This document shows, piece after piece, positions 36,714-43,944 of a DNA stretch of 62,056 nucleotides. The notes under the pieces are model-generated. The model was not told the DNA's origin, searched no databases, and saw only the letters and a list, made by a program, of their open reading frames with translations. This DNA comes from an uncultured Lachnospiraceae bacterium (lineage in GTDB: Bacteria > Bacillota > Clostridia > Lachnospirales > Lachnospiraceae): positions 1 through 62,056 of the forward strand of contig CAJTSD010000020.1 in NCBI GenBank assembly GCA_910578795.1. The letters run 5' to 3'. The number at the start of each line of letters is the position of its first letter. Positions within the stretch are counted from its first letter, which is position 1. A program made the position numbers and the translations under genes.

Positions 36714-36742
36714 ATTCTATCGTGTTATTCTATGCGTGTAAA
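36714..36742 (-). promoter_or_regulatory. Promoter of the HD-GYP gene
   Basis: On the minus strand TTTACA (36742-36737) and TAGAAT (36719-36714) are 17 bases apart, about 35 bases before the start codon. This fits a sigma-A promoter. Confidence 0.6.
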
Positions 36743-36803
36743 GCTTTTCTTTTGACAAAGAGATTTATGATCGGGTATTTTCAGAATCTTCTGAATGTTC
36801 GGG

Positions 36804-36832
36804 TTGAGAAATGATAAACCATATGATATAGT
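36804..36832 (+). promoter_or_regulatory. Promoter of the small toxin gene
   Basis: TTGAGA (36804-36809) and TATAGT (36827-36832) are 17 bases apart and would start transcription about 70 bases before the toxin ATG. A second candidate, TTGACA (36752-36757) with TATTTT (36776-36781) at 18 bases, lies upstream. Confidence 0.6.
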
Positions 36833-36888
36833 AAAGTGGTATATTGAACGGAAAGTGGATGTGATGTTCCGATTACGATGCCCTCTAG

Positions 36889-36907
36889 TCTTACGAAGGA
36901 GGGTGAT
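36889..36907 (+). promoter_or_regulatory. 5'-leader stem hiding the toxin ribosome binding site
   Basis: CCCTC in the toxin leader can pair with GAGGG of the AAGGAGGGTG ribosome binding site a few bases later, around 36880-36905. This would hold down toxin translation until the leader is refolded or processed, as in several type I toxin mRNAs. Coordinates are approximate. Confidence 0.4.
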
Positions 36908-36910
36908 ACT

Positions 36911-36994
36911 ATGGACACAATGGAAGTTTTAACATTGGTGCTGGTCATTTTTACAGCTTTGTCTTACATAGAAACACGTCGTAAAAAGAAATAA
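36911..36994 (+). CDS. 27-aa holin-like toxin peptide (candidate type I toxin)
   Basis: The ATG at 36911 follows AAGGAGGGTG. The peptide MDTMEVLTLVLVIFTALSYI continues ETRRKKK: one hydrophobic membrane segment followed by a positively charged tail. This is the layout of the 'putative holin-like toxin' family (Hol_Tox) of Firmicutes, related in type to TxpA/BsrG toxins that damage the membrane. Directly downstream is a terminator hairpin, and a strong promoter on the opposite strand (37115-37087) would produce an antisense RNA across the 3' end. The gene is easily missed because of its size. The toxin role is inferred. Confidence 0.72.
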   Translation: MDTMEVLTLVLVIFTALSYIETRRKKK

Positions 36995-37081
36995 GCATCC
37001 CCCGCCCAAGGTCGATGCTTGTTTCTTTAACTTAAATTAAAACTGAGGGCAATCGGATATCACATCCGGTGCATCTTTCTA
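36985..37081 (-). ncRNA. Predicted antisense RNA antitoxin
   Basis: The minus-strand promoter at 37115-37087 should start transcription near 37081. The RNA would run through the toxin's 3' region and stop at the shared hairpin (36993-37020), followed on this strand by ATTTCTTTTT. Its 5' part can fold into GCACCGGATGTGATATCCG-type hairpins. It would be about 90-100 bases and overlap the toxin mRNA, as in TxpA/RatA-like systems. The RNA itself is predicted, not observed. Confidence 0.6.
36993..37020. terminator. Shared hairpin terminator of toxin mRNA and antisense RNA
   Basis: AAGCATC (36993-36999) pairs with GATGCTT (37014-37020). The plus strand continues GTTTCTTT and the minus strand ATTTCTTTTT. 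It overlaps the toxin stop codon. Confidence 0.7.
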
Positions 37082-37086
37082 AGTAG

Positions 37087-37115
37087 ATTATACACTAGGG
37101 CTGCCTGCTTTGCAA
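37087..37115 (-). promoter_or_regulatory. Strong convergent promoter for the antisense RNA
   Basis: On the minus strand TTGCAA (37115-37110) and a perfect TATAAT (37092-37087) are exactly 17 bases apart. It points back toward the toxin gene, and the next gene on this strand is the HD-GYP gene, preceded by its own promoter. Confidence 0.75.
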
Positions 37116-37167
37116 GCAGCTCTTTTCAGAAATCACGAAAAAACATTACAAAAATAAGGATTACCCC

Positions 37168-38325
37168 ATGAAAATCAAACAAATTTCCATACTAAAACAA
37201 TTCCACTGCACCGGCGCCGCATGTCCCTCCAACTGCTGCCGCGGCTGGAAAATTCCGATTGACGACGCGGCTTATGAAAAATACATTACCGAAAAAGGCT
37301 TTTTTGGCTTTCTTTTGCGCTGCTTTCTTGTCAAAAAAGAAGAGCTGACCTCATTCCGATGCAGCAAACACCAGTACCGCTGCCCGTTTTGGGGCTTAGA
37401 CCGCCTTTGCACGCTGCAGAAAAACCACGGCACGGATTACATGCCGCGCGTTTGCGTCGAATTTCCGCGCCAGCTCTCAAACTTCGGCACATTCTGTGAA
37501 GAAACGCTCTACCTCGCCTGCCACGAAGCAGCAAGGCTTTTTCTCGATCAGGCAAGGGCTGGAATCCCGTTTACCTTTGAGGAGAAAACAGGCACAGCGG
37601 GTTACGAAGAAAACACGACAAATGATGATTTGGATTTCCTAAATTACCTCCTAAAATCGCGCGACGAGCTAATTACAATGCTCACGGACGGGTGCGGACT
37701 AACTGCAAACCTTTTAACCTACGCAAAGGACGCGCAGGAAAAATGCCTTTCTTATGGCGCAGTCAATACCGGTATCAACCTAGGCTCCGAGCAGTTCCCG
37801 CTGCCAAGCCCGTTTGACTATTTTTCCGCAGAAGGCAAACCCTTTACCGTAAATGCCTCCACAATGTACACTCTCTTTTTCAAAGGCTTTTACCACCCGT
37901 CTCTAAAGCATTCTTCGCCTGTTTTATACAAGCTGTGCCAAAAATATATCCGTGAATTTTACACGCTGACCAAAGCAAATCCTGCGCAGGCGGACAAAAA
38001 GTTAAACGCCTTATACAATCTCACGTACGAATACGTACCTGACTTCGATGCACTAATGACTTCTTATTATATATACTACCTGCAGAAAAATTTCCTCGAC
38101 ATCTATGAGGACTACTGTTTTGTAAAACACATATTATGCGGCATGGCGCAGGCACAGATGCTGGGACTCTTTATCGCGCTCTACTGCAAAGACCGCCGCG
38201 GAAAAAAGAAAGGTCCGCTCCCGACGGACGAGCTTGCGCTAATCCTTGCCGTATACGAACGGAGAGCGCCCCAAATTGAGGACGCTCTCAAAGAAATTAT
38301 TGTGTCATTGCCTTTATCCTGTTAA
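37168..38325 (+). CDS. fliB: Flagellin lysine-N-methylase (FliB-like)
   Basis: The 385-aa protein has the Cys-rich N-terminus of the FliB family: FHCTGAACPSNCCRGWKIPID, then FRCSKHQYRCPFWG and RLCTLQKNHG, and PRVCVEFPRQL. These Cys residues are thought to hold an iron-sulfur cluster in an enzyme that methylates surface lysines of flagellin. The rest is helical. Its presence fits a motile Lachnospiraceae and the chemotaxis receptor gene nearby, though no flagellar genes are in the window. The 3' end overlaps the convergent thiT gene by 29 bases. The translation start has only a weak AAGGA-type site. Confidence 0.85.
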   Translation: MKIKQISILKQFHCTGAACPSNCCRGWKIPIDDAAYEKYITEKGFFGFLLRCFLVKKEELTSFRCSKHQYRCPFWGLDRLCTLQKNHGTDYMPRVCVEFPRQLSNFGTFCEETLYLACHEAARLFLDQARAGIPFTFEEKTGTAGYEENTTNDDLDFLNYLLKSRDELITMLTDGCGLTANLLTYAKDAQEKCLSYGAVNTGINLGSEQFPLPSPFDYFSAEGKPFTVNASTMYTLFFKGFYHPSLKHSSPVLYKLCQKYIREFYTLTKANPAQADKKLNALYNLTYEYVPDFDALMTSYYIYYLQKNFLDIYEDYCFVKHILCGMAQAQMLGLFIALYCKDRRGKKKGPLPTDELALILAVYERRAPQIEDALKEIIVSLPLSC

Positions 38326-38863
38326 TCGCGTTTTTCACGGGCGGCAGCATAATAATGATGATTGTCAATATCGCTTCCGCAAAAACATAGATGCCGTTAT
38401 AGACAAGCGAATACGGCAAGACCGCCCAGCCTTCCCAGGCATACTCACCAAAGAAAATCCATCCCGAGATTACAACAAAAACATATCTCCCCATAACACC
38501 TGTTATGTATCCTTTCACAAGCCCGTTTTTCGCGTTCGCAAACAGACCCGAAAGCCCCAACGCGCCAAATGCAAGGAAATAGTCCACGACAAGCTGCAAC
38601 GGGAAAATCACATACGGGTCAATAATCAACTGCAAAGCCCCATACGCCAAGCCCGTAATCAGTCCCGCACCAAGTCCGTAAAAATACCCCGGCAGCACGA
38701 TGACAAGCATCGAAAGCAGCGTAACCGAACCGCCCCACGGAAAATCAACCAGCTTAATAAGCGATAATACCGTTCCAAGCGCAATCGCCATCGCGCAGAA
38801 CGCCAGCTGCTTCACTGTAAATAATCTCCTGCTGTTCCCTGTAAGTTCCTGTTTTTGTGACAT
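38297..38863 (-). CDS. thiT: Thiamine-specific S component of an ECF transporter
   Basis: This 188-aa integral membrane protein (about six hydrophobic helices) binds thiamine and works with a shared ECF energising module encoded elsewhere. The N-terminal helix AFCAMAIALGTVLSLIKLVDFPWGGSVTLLSM and the YGALQLIIDPYVIFPLQLVVDYFLAF segment are typical of ThiT/YuaJ. A TPP riboswitch (about 39062-39145) lies upstream in the same direction, confirming the substrate. The ribosome binding site AGGAGG is itself the descending arm of a terminator-like hairpin (38871-38897). It overlaps the convergent fliB-like gene by 29 bases at the 3' end. Confidence 0.95.
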   Translation of the reverse strand: MSQKQELTGNSRRLFTVKQLAFCAMAIALGTVLSLIKLVDFPWGGSVTLLSMLVIVLPGYFYGLGAGLITGLAYGALQLIIDPYVIFPLQLVVDYFLAFGALGLSGLFANAKNGLVKGYITGVMGRYVFVVISGWIFFGEYAWEGWAVLPYSLVYNGIYVFAEAILTIIIIMLPPVKNAINRIKAMTQ

Positions 38864-38870
38864 AAAAAAA

Positions 38871-38897
38871 CCTCCTTAGTTTTGTTTCACTAGGAGG
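38871..38897 (-). terminator. Terminator/SD-sequestering hairpin before thiT
   Basis: CTAGGAGG (38890-38897) and CCTCCTTAG (38871-38879) pair with a single-base bulge, and seven T residues follow on the minus strand before the ATG. The arm nearest the gene is the AGGAGG ribosome binding site. Folding would both stop transcription and block translation, so this is the likely expression platform of the riboswitch. Confidence 0.7.
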
Positions 38898-38937
38898 GTG
38901 CACCACAACGCACAGCTTCGCAGCATTGTGTTATTTA

Positions 38938-39062
38938 GGAAGAATGACTCCGTCATTCTTCCCCCGTGAAGAGCGGTTTGCTTTGCAAACACTAGAATTT
39001 CATAGGTGAAACTTGTTTCACCTTGTTTGCGTCTTTTGCAAACTTAGAAATTCTCTTCACGG
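38938..39062 (-). repeat. Multi-arm palindromic element in the thiT leader
   Basis: Between aptamer and thiT are nested perfect stems: GGAAGAATGAC/GTCATTCTTCC (38938-38962); CCGTGAAGAG (38964-38973) with CTCTTCACGG (39053-39062); inside it GTTTGC/GCAAAC (38976-38990), AGAATTTC/GAAATTCT (38994-39001 with 39047-39054), AGGTGAAAC/GTTTCACCT (39004-39023) and GTTTGC/GCAAAC (39025-39043). The outer arm touches the aptamer's 3' end, so it could couple ligand binding to folding, or be an inserted palindromic element. Confidence 0.65.
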
Positions 39063-39145
39063 TTGCTTCCCTACGCCGGTATTATCCGGGTCAGGTAATG
39101 AGGGTAAAGTCTCAGCATATGCGCACCCCTAGCAGTTTCCGGGGC
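39062..39145 (-). promoter_or_regulatory. TPP (THI-box) riboswitch
   Basis: The minus strand shows the conserved order CTAGGGGTGC, GCTGAGA, ACCCTCATTACCTGA, CCGGATAATACCGG and CGTAGGGAAGC, the hallmark of the thiamine pyrophosphate aptamer. It precedes thiT by about 200 bases. TPP binding should reduce thiT expression. Confidence 0.93.
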
Positions 39146-39199
39146 TTTCCGCCCCGAAATCATTATGTAATTTAAAATATCTATGTTTAAATTGACCTC

Positions 39200-40927
39200 T
39201 CAGTCAATCTTAAACCGTTGTACTTCTTCTCTCAGGCTGCTTGCAATTTCGCCGTTCTGAACCATCTCGGAATTAACGACATTCAGCTCGCCGACAAGCG
39301 TCTGAATGCTTTCCGCCACGTTCGTCACACCGTTTGCACTCTCGTCAACGGCTCTCGTAATACCGTTAATCGACTCCACAATCCTGCCAACCGTACTCGT
39401 AATCTCTGCCGAATGCGCCGCATACATCGTCATTTCCGTATCAACGTGCTCCGCATCATCCCGATACTGCTTTCCGCTTGCAACAAAGTTGTTGTAATCA
39501 TTCAATACCGTTCCCTCAAGGTAACCGGTAATCTCTTTTGAGTTGTCAATCAAATCCTGCACAAGCGCTAAAACCGTACTGTTAATTTCCTGAATATTAT
39601 TTGCTGTCGCACGGCTCGAATCCGCAAGCTGCCTGATTTCATCGGCAACCACCGCAAATCCCTTGCCTGCCTCGCCTGCTCTTGCCGCCTCAATCGACGC
39701 GTTCAGCGCAAGCAGATTCGTCTGACTTGAAATGGAAAGGATTTCACCTGTCAAAGAACTGATTTTCTCAATTTCCTTACTGTTTTCAATTGCCACTTTA
39801 ATCTTTTCGATAATCGGAGCCACCATCTTAATTGTATTTTTCTTATTTTGTGCTGCCGACTCCTCCAGTGCAGTCGCACGCTCCTTCATCTCATTCGCAT
39901 ACACCACAATATTATCCGTGGCATTCTGCATTTCGTTCAGCTCATTCATAACGCTGGACGCATTCTGGTCTACACCCGCAACGGTCGCTGCAATTTCCTC
40001 CATTGTAGCGGAGAGCTCTTCGGTCACCGCCGACACATCGCACGCATTTGTATTGGCATTTGCCGCCTTCTCCACTACGTTCGTCACAATACTGTCAAGT
40101 GATACGGAGTCTTCATTGAGCTTCTGCATTACATGCTCCAAAATCTCCATTAAACGGTTCATGTTGACAGCAAGCCTGCCAAGCTCATCGCCGTTTGATA
40201 TCGTAAGCCGCAGTGACAAATCGCCTTCTCCCTGCTCTATACTGTTGATAATTTCATCAATCTTTACCGTATGCCTGCGCAGACGTGCCACCACAAACTT
40301 CTGAATAATAACAAGTGTTATAATAAACATCACGATCAGCATCGCAATCATTACGCCCGAGATTACCGTTGCAAAAATATACACTTTATGCTGATAGTCG
40401 CTAACCTCCTGAATGTCGGAATAGTTTATGTTGGCAACTTCGTTGATGACCGCCTCCGCATTTGTTGAAATCGTATTCATATCCGACATGACAATCTGCG
40501 CTGCCCCCTGCGCATCCCCGCTGTCCACTTCTTCCTTTATTTGTAACGCCAAAGCATATAAATCATTTGTGGCAGCCTCAATCGCGTCCAAGCCTTCCTG
40601 CGCACCTTCGTCCGGTAAAAATGATCTTGCTGTTTCAATCTGTTGTTTTATTTTTGTATTGGAGTCCTCAACCATCCCCCAAACAGCGTCTTTTCCTTCC
40701 CCTTCAAGCTGCGTATAGACAAGCGCCATTTTTTCCATCTTGTTTGCCTGAATTGACACCTGGTCAAGTGCGCCAAGCGCAGCAATCCCGACCCGTTTGA
40801 GCTGCGTTGTTCCGTCCTGCATTGCTCCCATGCTCGTATAGCCAAACGTAGCAATCATAATTGCAAGTATCCCCAAAATACAGACGGGTATCAAAATTTT
40901 TAAGCGTATACTGATACTCTTTTTCAT
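39200..40927 (-). CDS. Methyl-accepting chemotaxis protein
   Basis: The 575-aa receptor has TM1 (about 9-31), an extracellular four-helix-bundle sensor (about 32-183), TM2 (about 184-211), a HAMP domain (about 211-265) and a long cytoplasmic coiled coil. The kinase-binding hairpin tip is intact (SQTNLLALNASIEAARAGEA, then GKGFAVVADEIRQLADSS, about 396-440). It senses an unknown small ligand and controls CheA. The 293 bases upstream contain two hairpins and no other gene. Its C-terminus has no CheR pentapeptide. Confidence 0.93.
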   Translation of the reverse strand: MKKSISIRLKILIPVCILGILAIMIATFGYTSMGAMQDGTTQLKRVGIAALGALDQVSIQANKMEKMALVYTQLEGEGKDAVWGMVEDSNTKIKQQIETARSFLPDEGAQEGLDAIEAATNDLYALALQIKEEVDSGDAQGAAQIVMSDMNTISTNAEAVINEVANINYSDIQEVSDYQHKVYIFATVISGVMIAMLIVMFIITLVIIQKFVVARLRRHTVKIDEIINSIEQGEGDLSLRLTISNGDELGRLAVNMNRLMEILEHVMQKLNEDSVSLDSIVTNVVEKAANANTNACDVSAVTEELSATMEEIAATVAGVDQNASSVMNELNEMQNATDNIVVYANEMKERATALEESAAQNKKNTIKMVAPIIEKIKVAIENSKEIEKISSLTGEILSISSQTNLLALNASIEAARAGEAGKGFAVVADEIRQLADSSRATANNIQEINSTVLALVQDLIDNSKEITGYLEGTVLNDYNNFVASGKQYRDDAEHVDTEMTMYAAHSAEITSTVGRIVESINGITRAVDESANGVTNVAESIQTLVGELNVVNSEMVQNGEIASSLREEVQRFKID

Positions 40928-41219
40928 CTTTTTACCTCCAAAGTGCAGTTACTGTTCACTCCGTTCCAGTAACAAGTAAAAATCCATGCAAAATCACCTT
41001 CGGTGATGGATTTTTACTTGTCTGCGATACGTTTTTTCACGGACTTAGCAGTAAATGCTAAGTCCTGCTTGAACAGAAATTTATTATAATAAATACTCTA
41101 CAAAGTATCCTTTCCTATTTTACAACTTTTTTGATAAATTGTCTGTATTTTCTATTAAATTTTTCGCCCGCATTTTGTATAAAATCCATGCGTTATTTTT
41201 GTAAAAATTTTATTTATTC
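40928..41219. other. Intergenic region with two strong hairpins
   Basis: A 16-bp stem, ACAAGTAAAAATCCAT (40972-40987) with its complement (41006-41021), and a 10-bp stem, GGACTTAGCA (41041-41050) with TGCTAAGTCC (41056-41065), lie between the aminotransferase stop and the receptor start. One probably ends the aminotransferase transcript. No gene is present. Confidence 0.65.
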
Positions 41220-42509
41220 CTACGCCTTTTCTCCAAGATATTTCTCCACCGACGCAAGCTTTACGCAGAGCACAAACACTGCACATGCTTTTGACAGCTC
41301 TTCCGGTGTTGGACACGTCGGCGCAATACGGATGCTTGTGTCCGCCTCATCCTTCTTGTACGGGTACGTTGAACCTGCCGGCGTCATCACCACGCCTGCA
41401 TCTTTGCAAAGCGCAATTACCCGTTTCGCGCAGCCGCCTAATGTTTCAAACGCAATAAAATATCCGCCGCGCGGCTTTATCCAGCTGCCGATTTCCAGTC
41501 CGCCAAGCTCCTTCTCAAGGCAATCAAGCACCGCGTCAAACTTCGGTCTTAAAATCGCCGCATGCTTCTCCATATGTGCGTGAACGCCCGCCGCATTCTT
41601 GAAAAACAGCACATGGCGCATCTGATTGACCTTGTCATAGCCAATTGTCTGAATGGTCACTGTCTTCTTCACATCTGCTATGTTTGCAGGCGATGTAATC
41701 AAAGCCGCCACACCTGCACCCGGAAATGTAATTTTCGAGGTCGAGCACAGCTCATAATACAGATCGGGGTTTCCCGCCTTTTCGCACTCCTCCACAATAT
41801 TTAAAATCCGCGCTTTATCTTCCAAGTAAACGTGATGCACTGCATACGCGTTGTCCCAGTATATCCGGAAATCATCCGCCGCAGGTGTTAAATTCGCAAA
41901 ACGTCTGACAACCTCATCCGAGTACACCACGCCTGTCGGATTGGAGTACTTTGGAATATTCCAAATTCCTTTTACGGCAGGGTCGCTGTTGACGTATTGT
42001 TCAACCAAGTCCATATCCGGACCGTTTTCGTCAATCGGAATATTGATCATCTCAATCCCAAAGCTCTCCGTAATCGCAAAATGCCTGTCATATCCCGGAA
42101 CAGGACATAAGAATTTTACCTTGTCAAGCTTGCACCACGGCGTACTTCCGCAAATGCCATGCACCATTGCCTTCGAAACCAAATCGTACATCACGCTCAG
42201 GCTTGAATTTCCATACACCATCACATGATCCACAGGACATTCCATCAACTCCGCAAAAAACGCTTTCGCCTCATTCGTTCCGTCCATCAGACCGTAATTT
42301 CTGAAATCAATATTATTAACGCCCTTAAATGCCGATTTACTGTTTAATACATCAAGCATCGGCGCGGAAAGGTCAAGCTGATCCATCCCCGGCTTTCCTC
42401 TTGACATATCAAGCTTAATGCCCATTTCCTTTAATTTGTCATACTGCTTCTGAAGCTCTGACTGCAGCGCAAGCAGCTCATCCCGATTCATGTCCTTGTA
42501 CGCTTTCAT
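41220..42509 (-). CDS. Class I aminotransferase, aspartate aminotransferase-like
   Basis: The start at 42509 is used because GGAGG lies 10 bases upstream and the 429-aa length fits the family. The fold type I PLP motifs are visible: GNSSLSVMYDLVSKAM near residue 115, KYSNPTGVVYS, YWDNAYAVHHV, and the Schiff-base Lys in CSTSKITFPGAGV. The sequence resembles the bacterial 'Asp_aminotransf' (PF12897-type) group, which moves amino groups between aspartate and 2-oxoglutarate; the exact substrate is uncertain. A promoter with a hairpin-rich leader lies upstream. Transcription is monocistronic as far as can be seen. Confidence 0.88.
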   Translation of the reverse strand: MKAYKDMNRDELLALQSELQKQYDKLKEMGIKLDMSRGKPGMDQLDLSAPMLDVLNSKSAFKGVNNIDFRNYGLMDGTNEAKAFFAELMECPVDHVMVYGNSSLSVMYDLVSKAMVHGICGSTPWCKLDKVKFLCPVPGYDRHFAITESFGIEMINIPIDENGPDMDLVEQYVNSDPAVKGIWNIPKYSNPTGVVYSDEVVRRFANLTPAADDFRIYWDNAYAVHHVYLEDKARILNIVEECEKAGNPDLYYELCSTSKITFPGAGVAALITSPANIADVKKTVTIQTIGYDKVNQMRHVLFFKNAAGVHAHMEKHAAILRPKFDAVLDCLEKELGGLEIGSWIKPRGGYFIAFETLGGCAKRVIALCKDAGVVMTPAGSTYPYKKDEADTSIRIAPTCPTPEELSKACAVFVLCVKLASVEKYLGEKA

Positions 42510-42579
42510 TTTCCCATAACCTCCATCGCCAAACGGCATCGCTAAAAGCCTCATATTTTCCTACAATACTACAACTTAT

Positions 42580-42623
42580 CGGAAGCTGTTCTTGCTTCCG
42601 ATAAAAGGCGCGTACTTTGCGCC
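42580..42623 (-). terminator. Two hairpins in the aminotransferase leader (attenuator candidate)
   Basis: On the minus strand GGCGC...GCGCC (42623-42607) is followed by TTTTAT, and CGGAAGC...GCTTCCG (42600-42580) follows. Both lie downstream of the predicted promoter (42690-42661) and upstream of the start, so they could attenuate the gene. Confidence 0.45.
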
Positions 42624-42660
42624 GTGCATCCGATTATAAATAGCTGCTTTTGCTTTTTAT

Positions 42661-42690
42661 AATATATCCTATTCTGTCTGATTCTGTCAA
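42661..42690 (-). promoter_or_regulatory. Promoter of the aminotransferase gene
   Basis: On the minus strand a perfect TTGACA (42690-42685) and TATATT (42666-42661) are 18 bases apart, starting inside the short gap after the upstream membrane-protein gene. Confidence 0.6.
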
Positions 42691-42702
42691 TATGTTAACA
42701 TC

Positions 42703-43794
42703 TTAACAAAACATTTCTTTTCCCAATTCCACTAAAATCAACAAAGTTACCGGACCAAGGACCACTCCGCCGATTCCGTAAAACAGCACGCCTGCATACA
42801 CCGCAATCAATACCGCAACAGGTGAAAAGCGCAGTCCGTTTCCCAAAAGCCTCGGTTCTAAAAGCTCCCGAATCAGTACACATATAACATATGTTATAAT
42901 CACTGCAATTCCGCCAAAAATCTTCCCCCGCAACAGATGGACAACGCCAATTGGAATCAGGACAATTCCTGTTCCGATGAATGGCAGAAAATCCATCACT
43001 CCTGCCAAAATTCCGTACGAATACGCATCCGAAACACCCCCGATATAAAGCCCAACCGTTGCCGTCACGCTGATACAGACAAGAATAATGGACTGTGTTT
43101 TTGCGTAGGTTTTAATCATACCCCCAAGTTTTTTCCCAATTCGGATTAATATGGAAAGAATACGGTCAATTGCAGGCTCCAATGCAGCAAGATTTAAAAG
43201 ACCCTGCTGCCACCGCTCCACTTCACGCGCAAACAAAACGACACAAATAAAACTCACAAGGATAAACGTACCGATATGCCCCGCCACGGACAAATACCGC
43301 AGACTCCCGCTTAAAAAGCCGTCGCCTGTGTGAACAAGACTTCCTGTAAAATCAGAAATCCATTCTTCAAGCCAATTACTGATAAATCCGTTTTCAAATC
43401 CCCAAAACGATTCAATTCTGACACTTGTTTCAGAAACAATTCGGGAAATATTATCCGTGATAAATCCGACATCCCGTACCACGTCCCTTGCCCTGCTAAT
43501 CAGGAAGGTCCCAATTCCTACAATCACCAGCGCAACCGCAAGAATAATACCGAATAAAATTCCGCCTGCCATTACACCCTTGCCATTACTTTTATATAAA
43601 CCACAGCGTTTCCCCTTTGCACGTCTCTTTTCTTCCGCACGAATGCAGAAACGCTGCAGGGGTACCACAATTAAAAGCGCTACCGCTAATGGAAGAAAAT
43701 AAGGCAGGATATATTTTAACAGAAACAAAACTGACACGCATGTCATAATGTACAGAACCACTCTTTGGTATCCCCTCTGTTTCCAAAACTCCAT
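42703..43794 (-). CDS. AI-2E family (UPF0118/YtvI-like) membrane protein
   Basis: The start at 43794 follows GAGGGGGGAACGGAG; the open frame extends 43 codons upstream without a better site. The 363-aa protein has about eight hydrophobic helices and the family's C-terminal signature (GILAGVMDFLPFIGTGIVLIP, then LEPRLLGNGLRFSPVAVLIAVYAG and GVVLGPVTLLILV). Family members include exporters, YtvI of sporulation and sodium/proton antiporters; no substrate can be assigned. It follows the transglutaminase-like gene by 150 bases on the same strand. Confidence 0.85.
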   Translation of the reverse strand: MEFWKQRGYQRVVLYIMTCVSVLFLLKYILPYFLPLAVALLIVVPLQRFCIRAEEKRRAKGKRCGLYKSNGKGVMAGGILFGIILAVALVIVGIGTFLISRARDVVRDVGFITDNISRIVSETSVRIESFWGFENGFISNWLEEWISDFTGSLVHTGDGFLSGSLRYLSVAGHIGTFILVSFICVVLFAREVERWQQGLLNLAALEPAIDRILSILIRIGKKLGGMIKTYAKTQSIILVCISVTATVGLYIGGVSDAYSYGILAGVMDFLPFIGTGIVLIPIGVVHLLRGKIFGGIAVIITYVICVLIRELLEPRLLGNGLRFSPVAVLIAVYAGVLFYGIGGVVLGPVTLLILVELGKEMFC

Positions 43795-43944
43795 GCTCCG
43801 TTCCCCCCTCATTTTTAATCTATGTACGTGCCGGTTTCCGGTGTATTTTCCAGTGCCGCATGAAAGCAAAAAAGTGCAGCCATTTTCTGATTTCCAAAAA
43901 ACCACTGCACTTATTATCGTCATTATGATAAAACAATATTCGTA

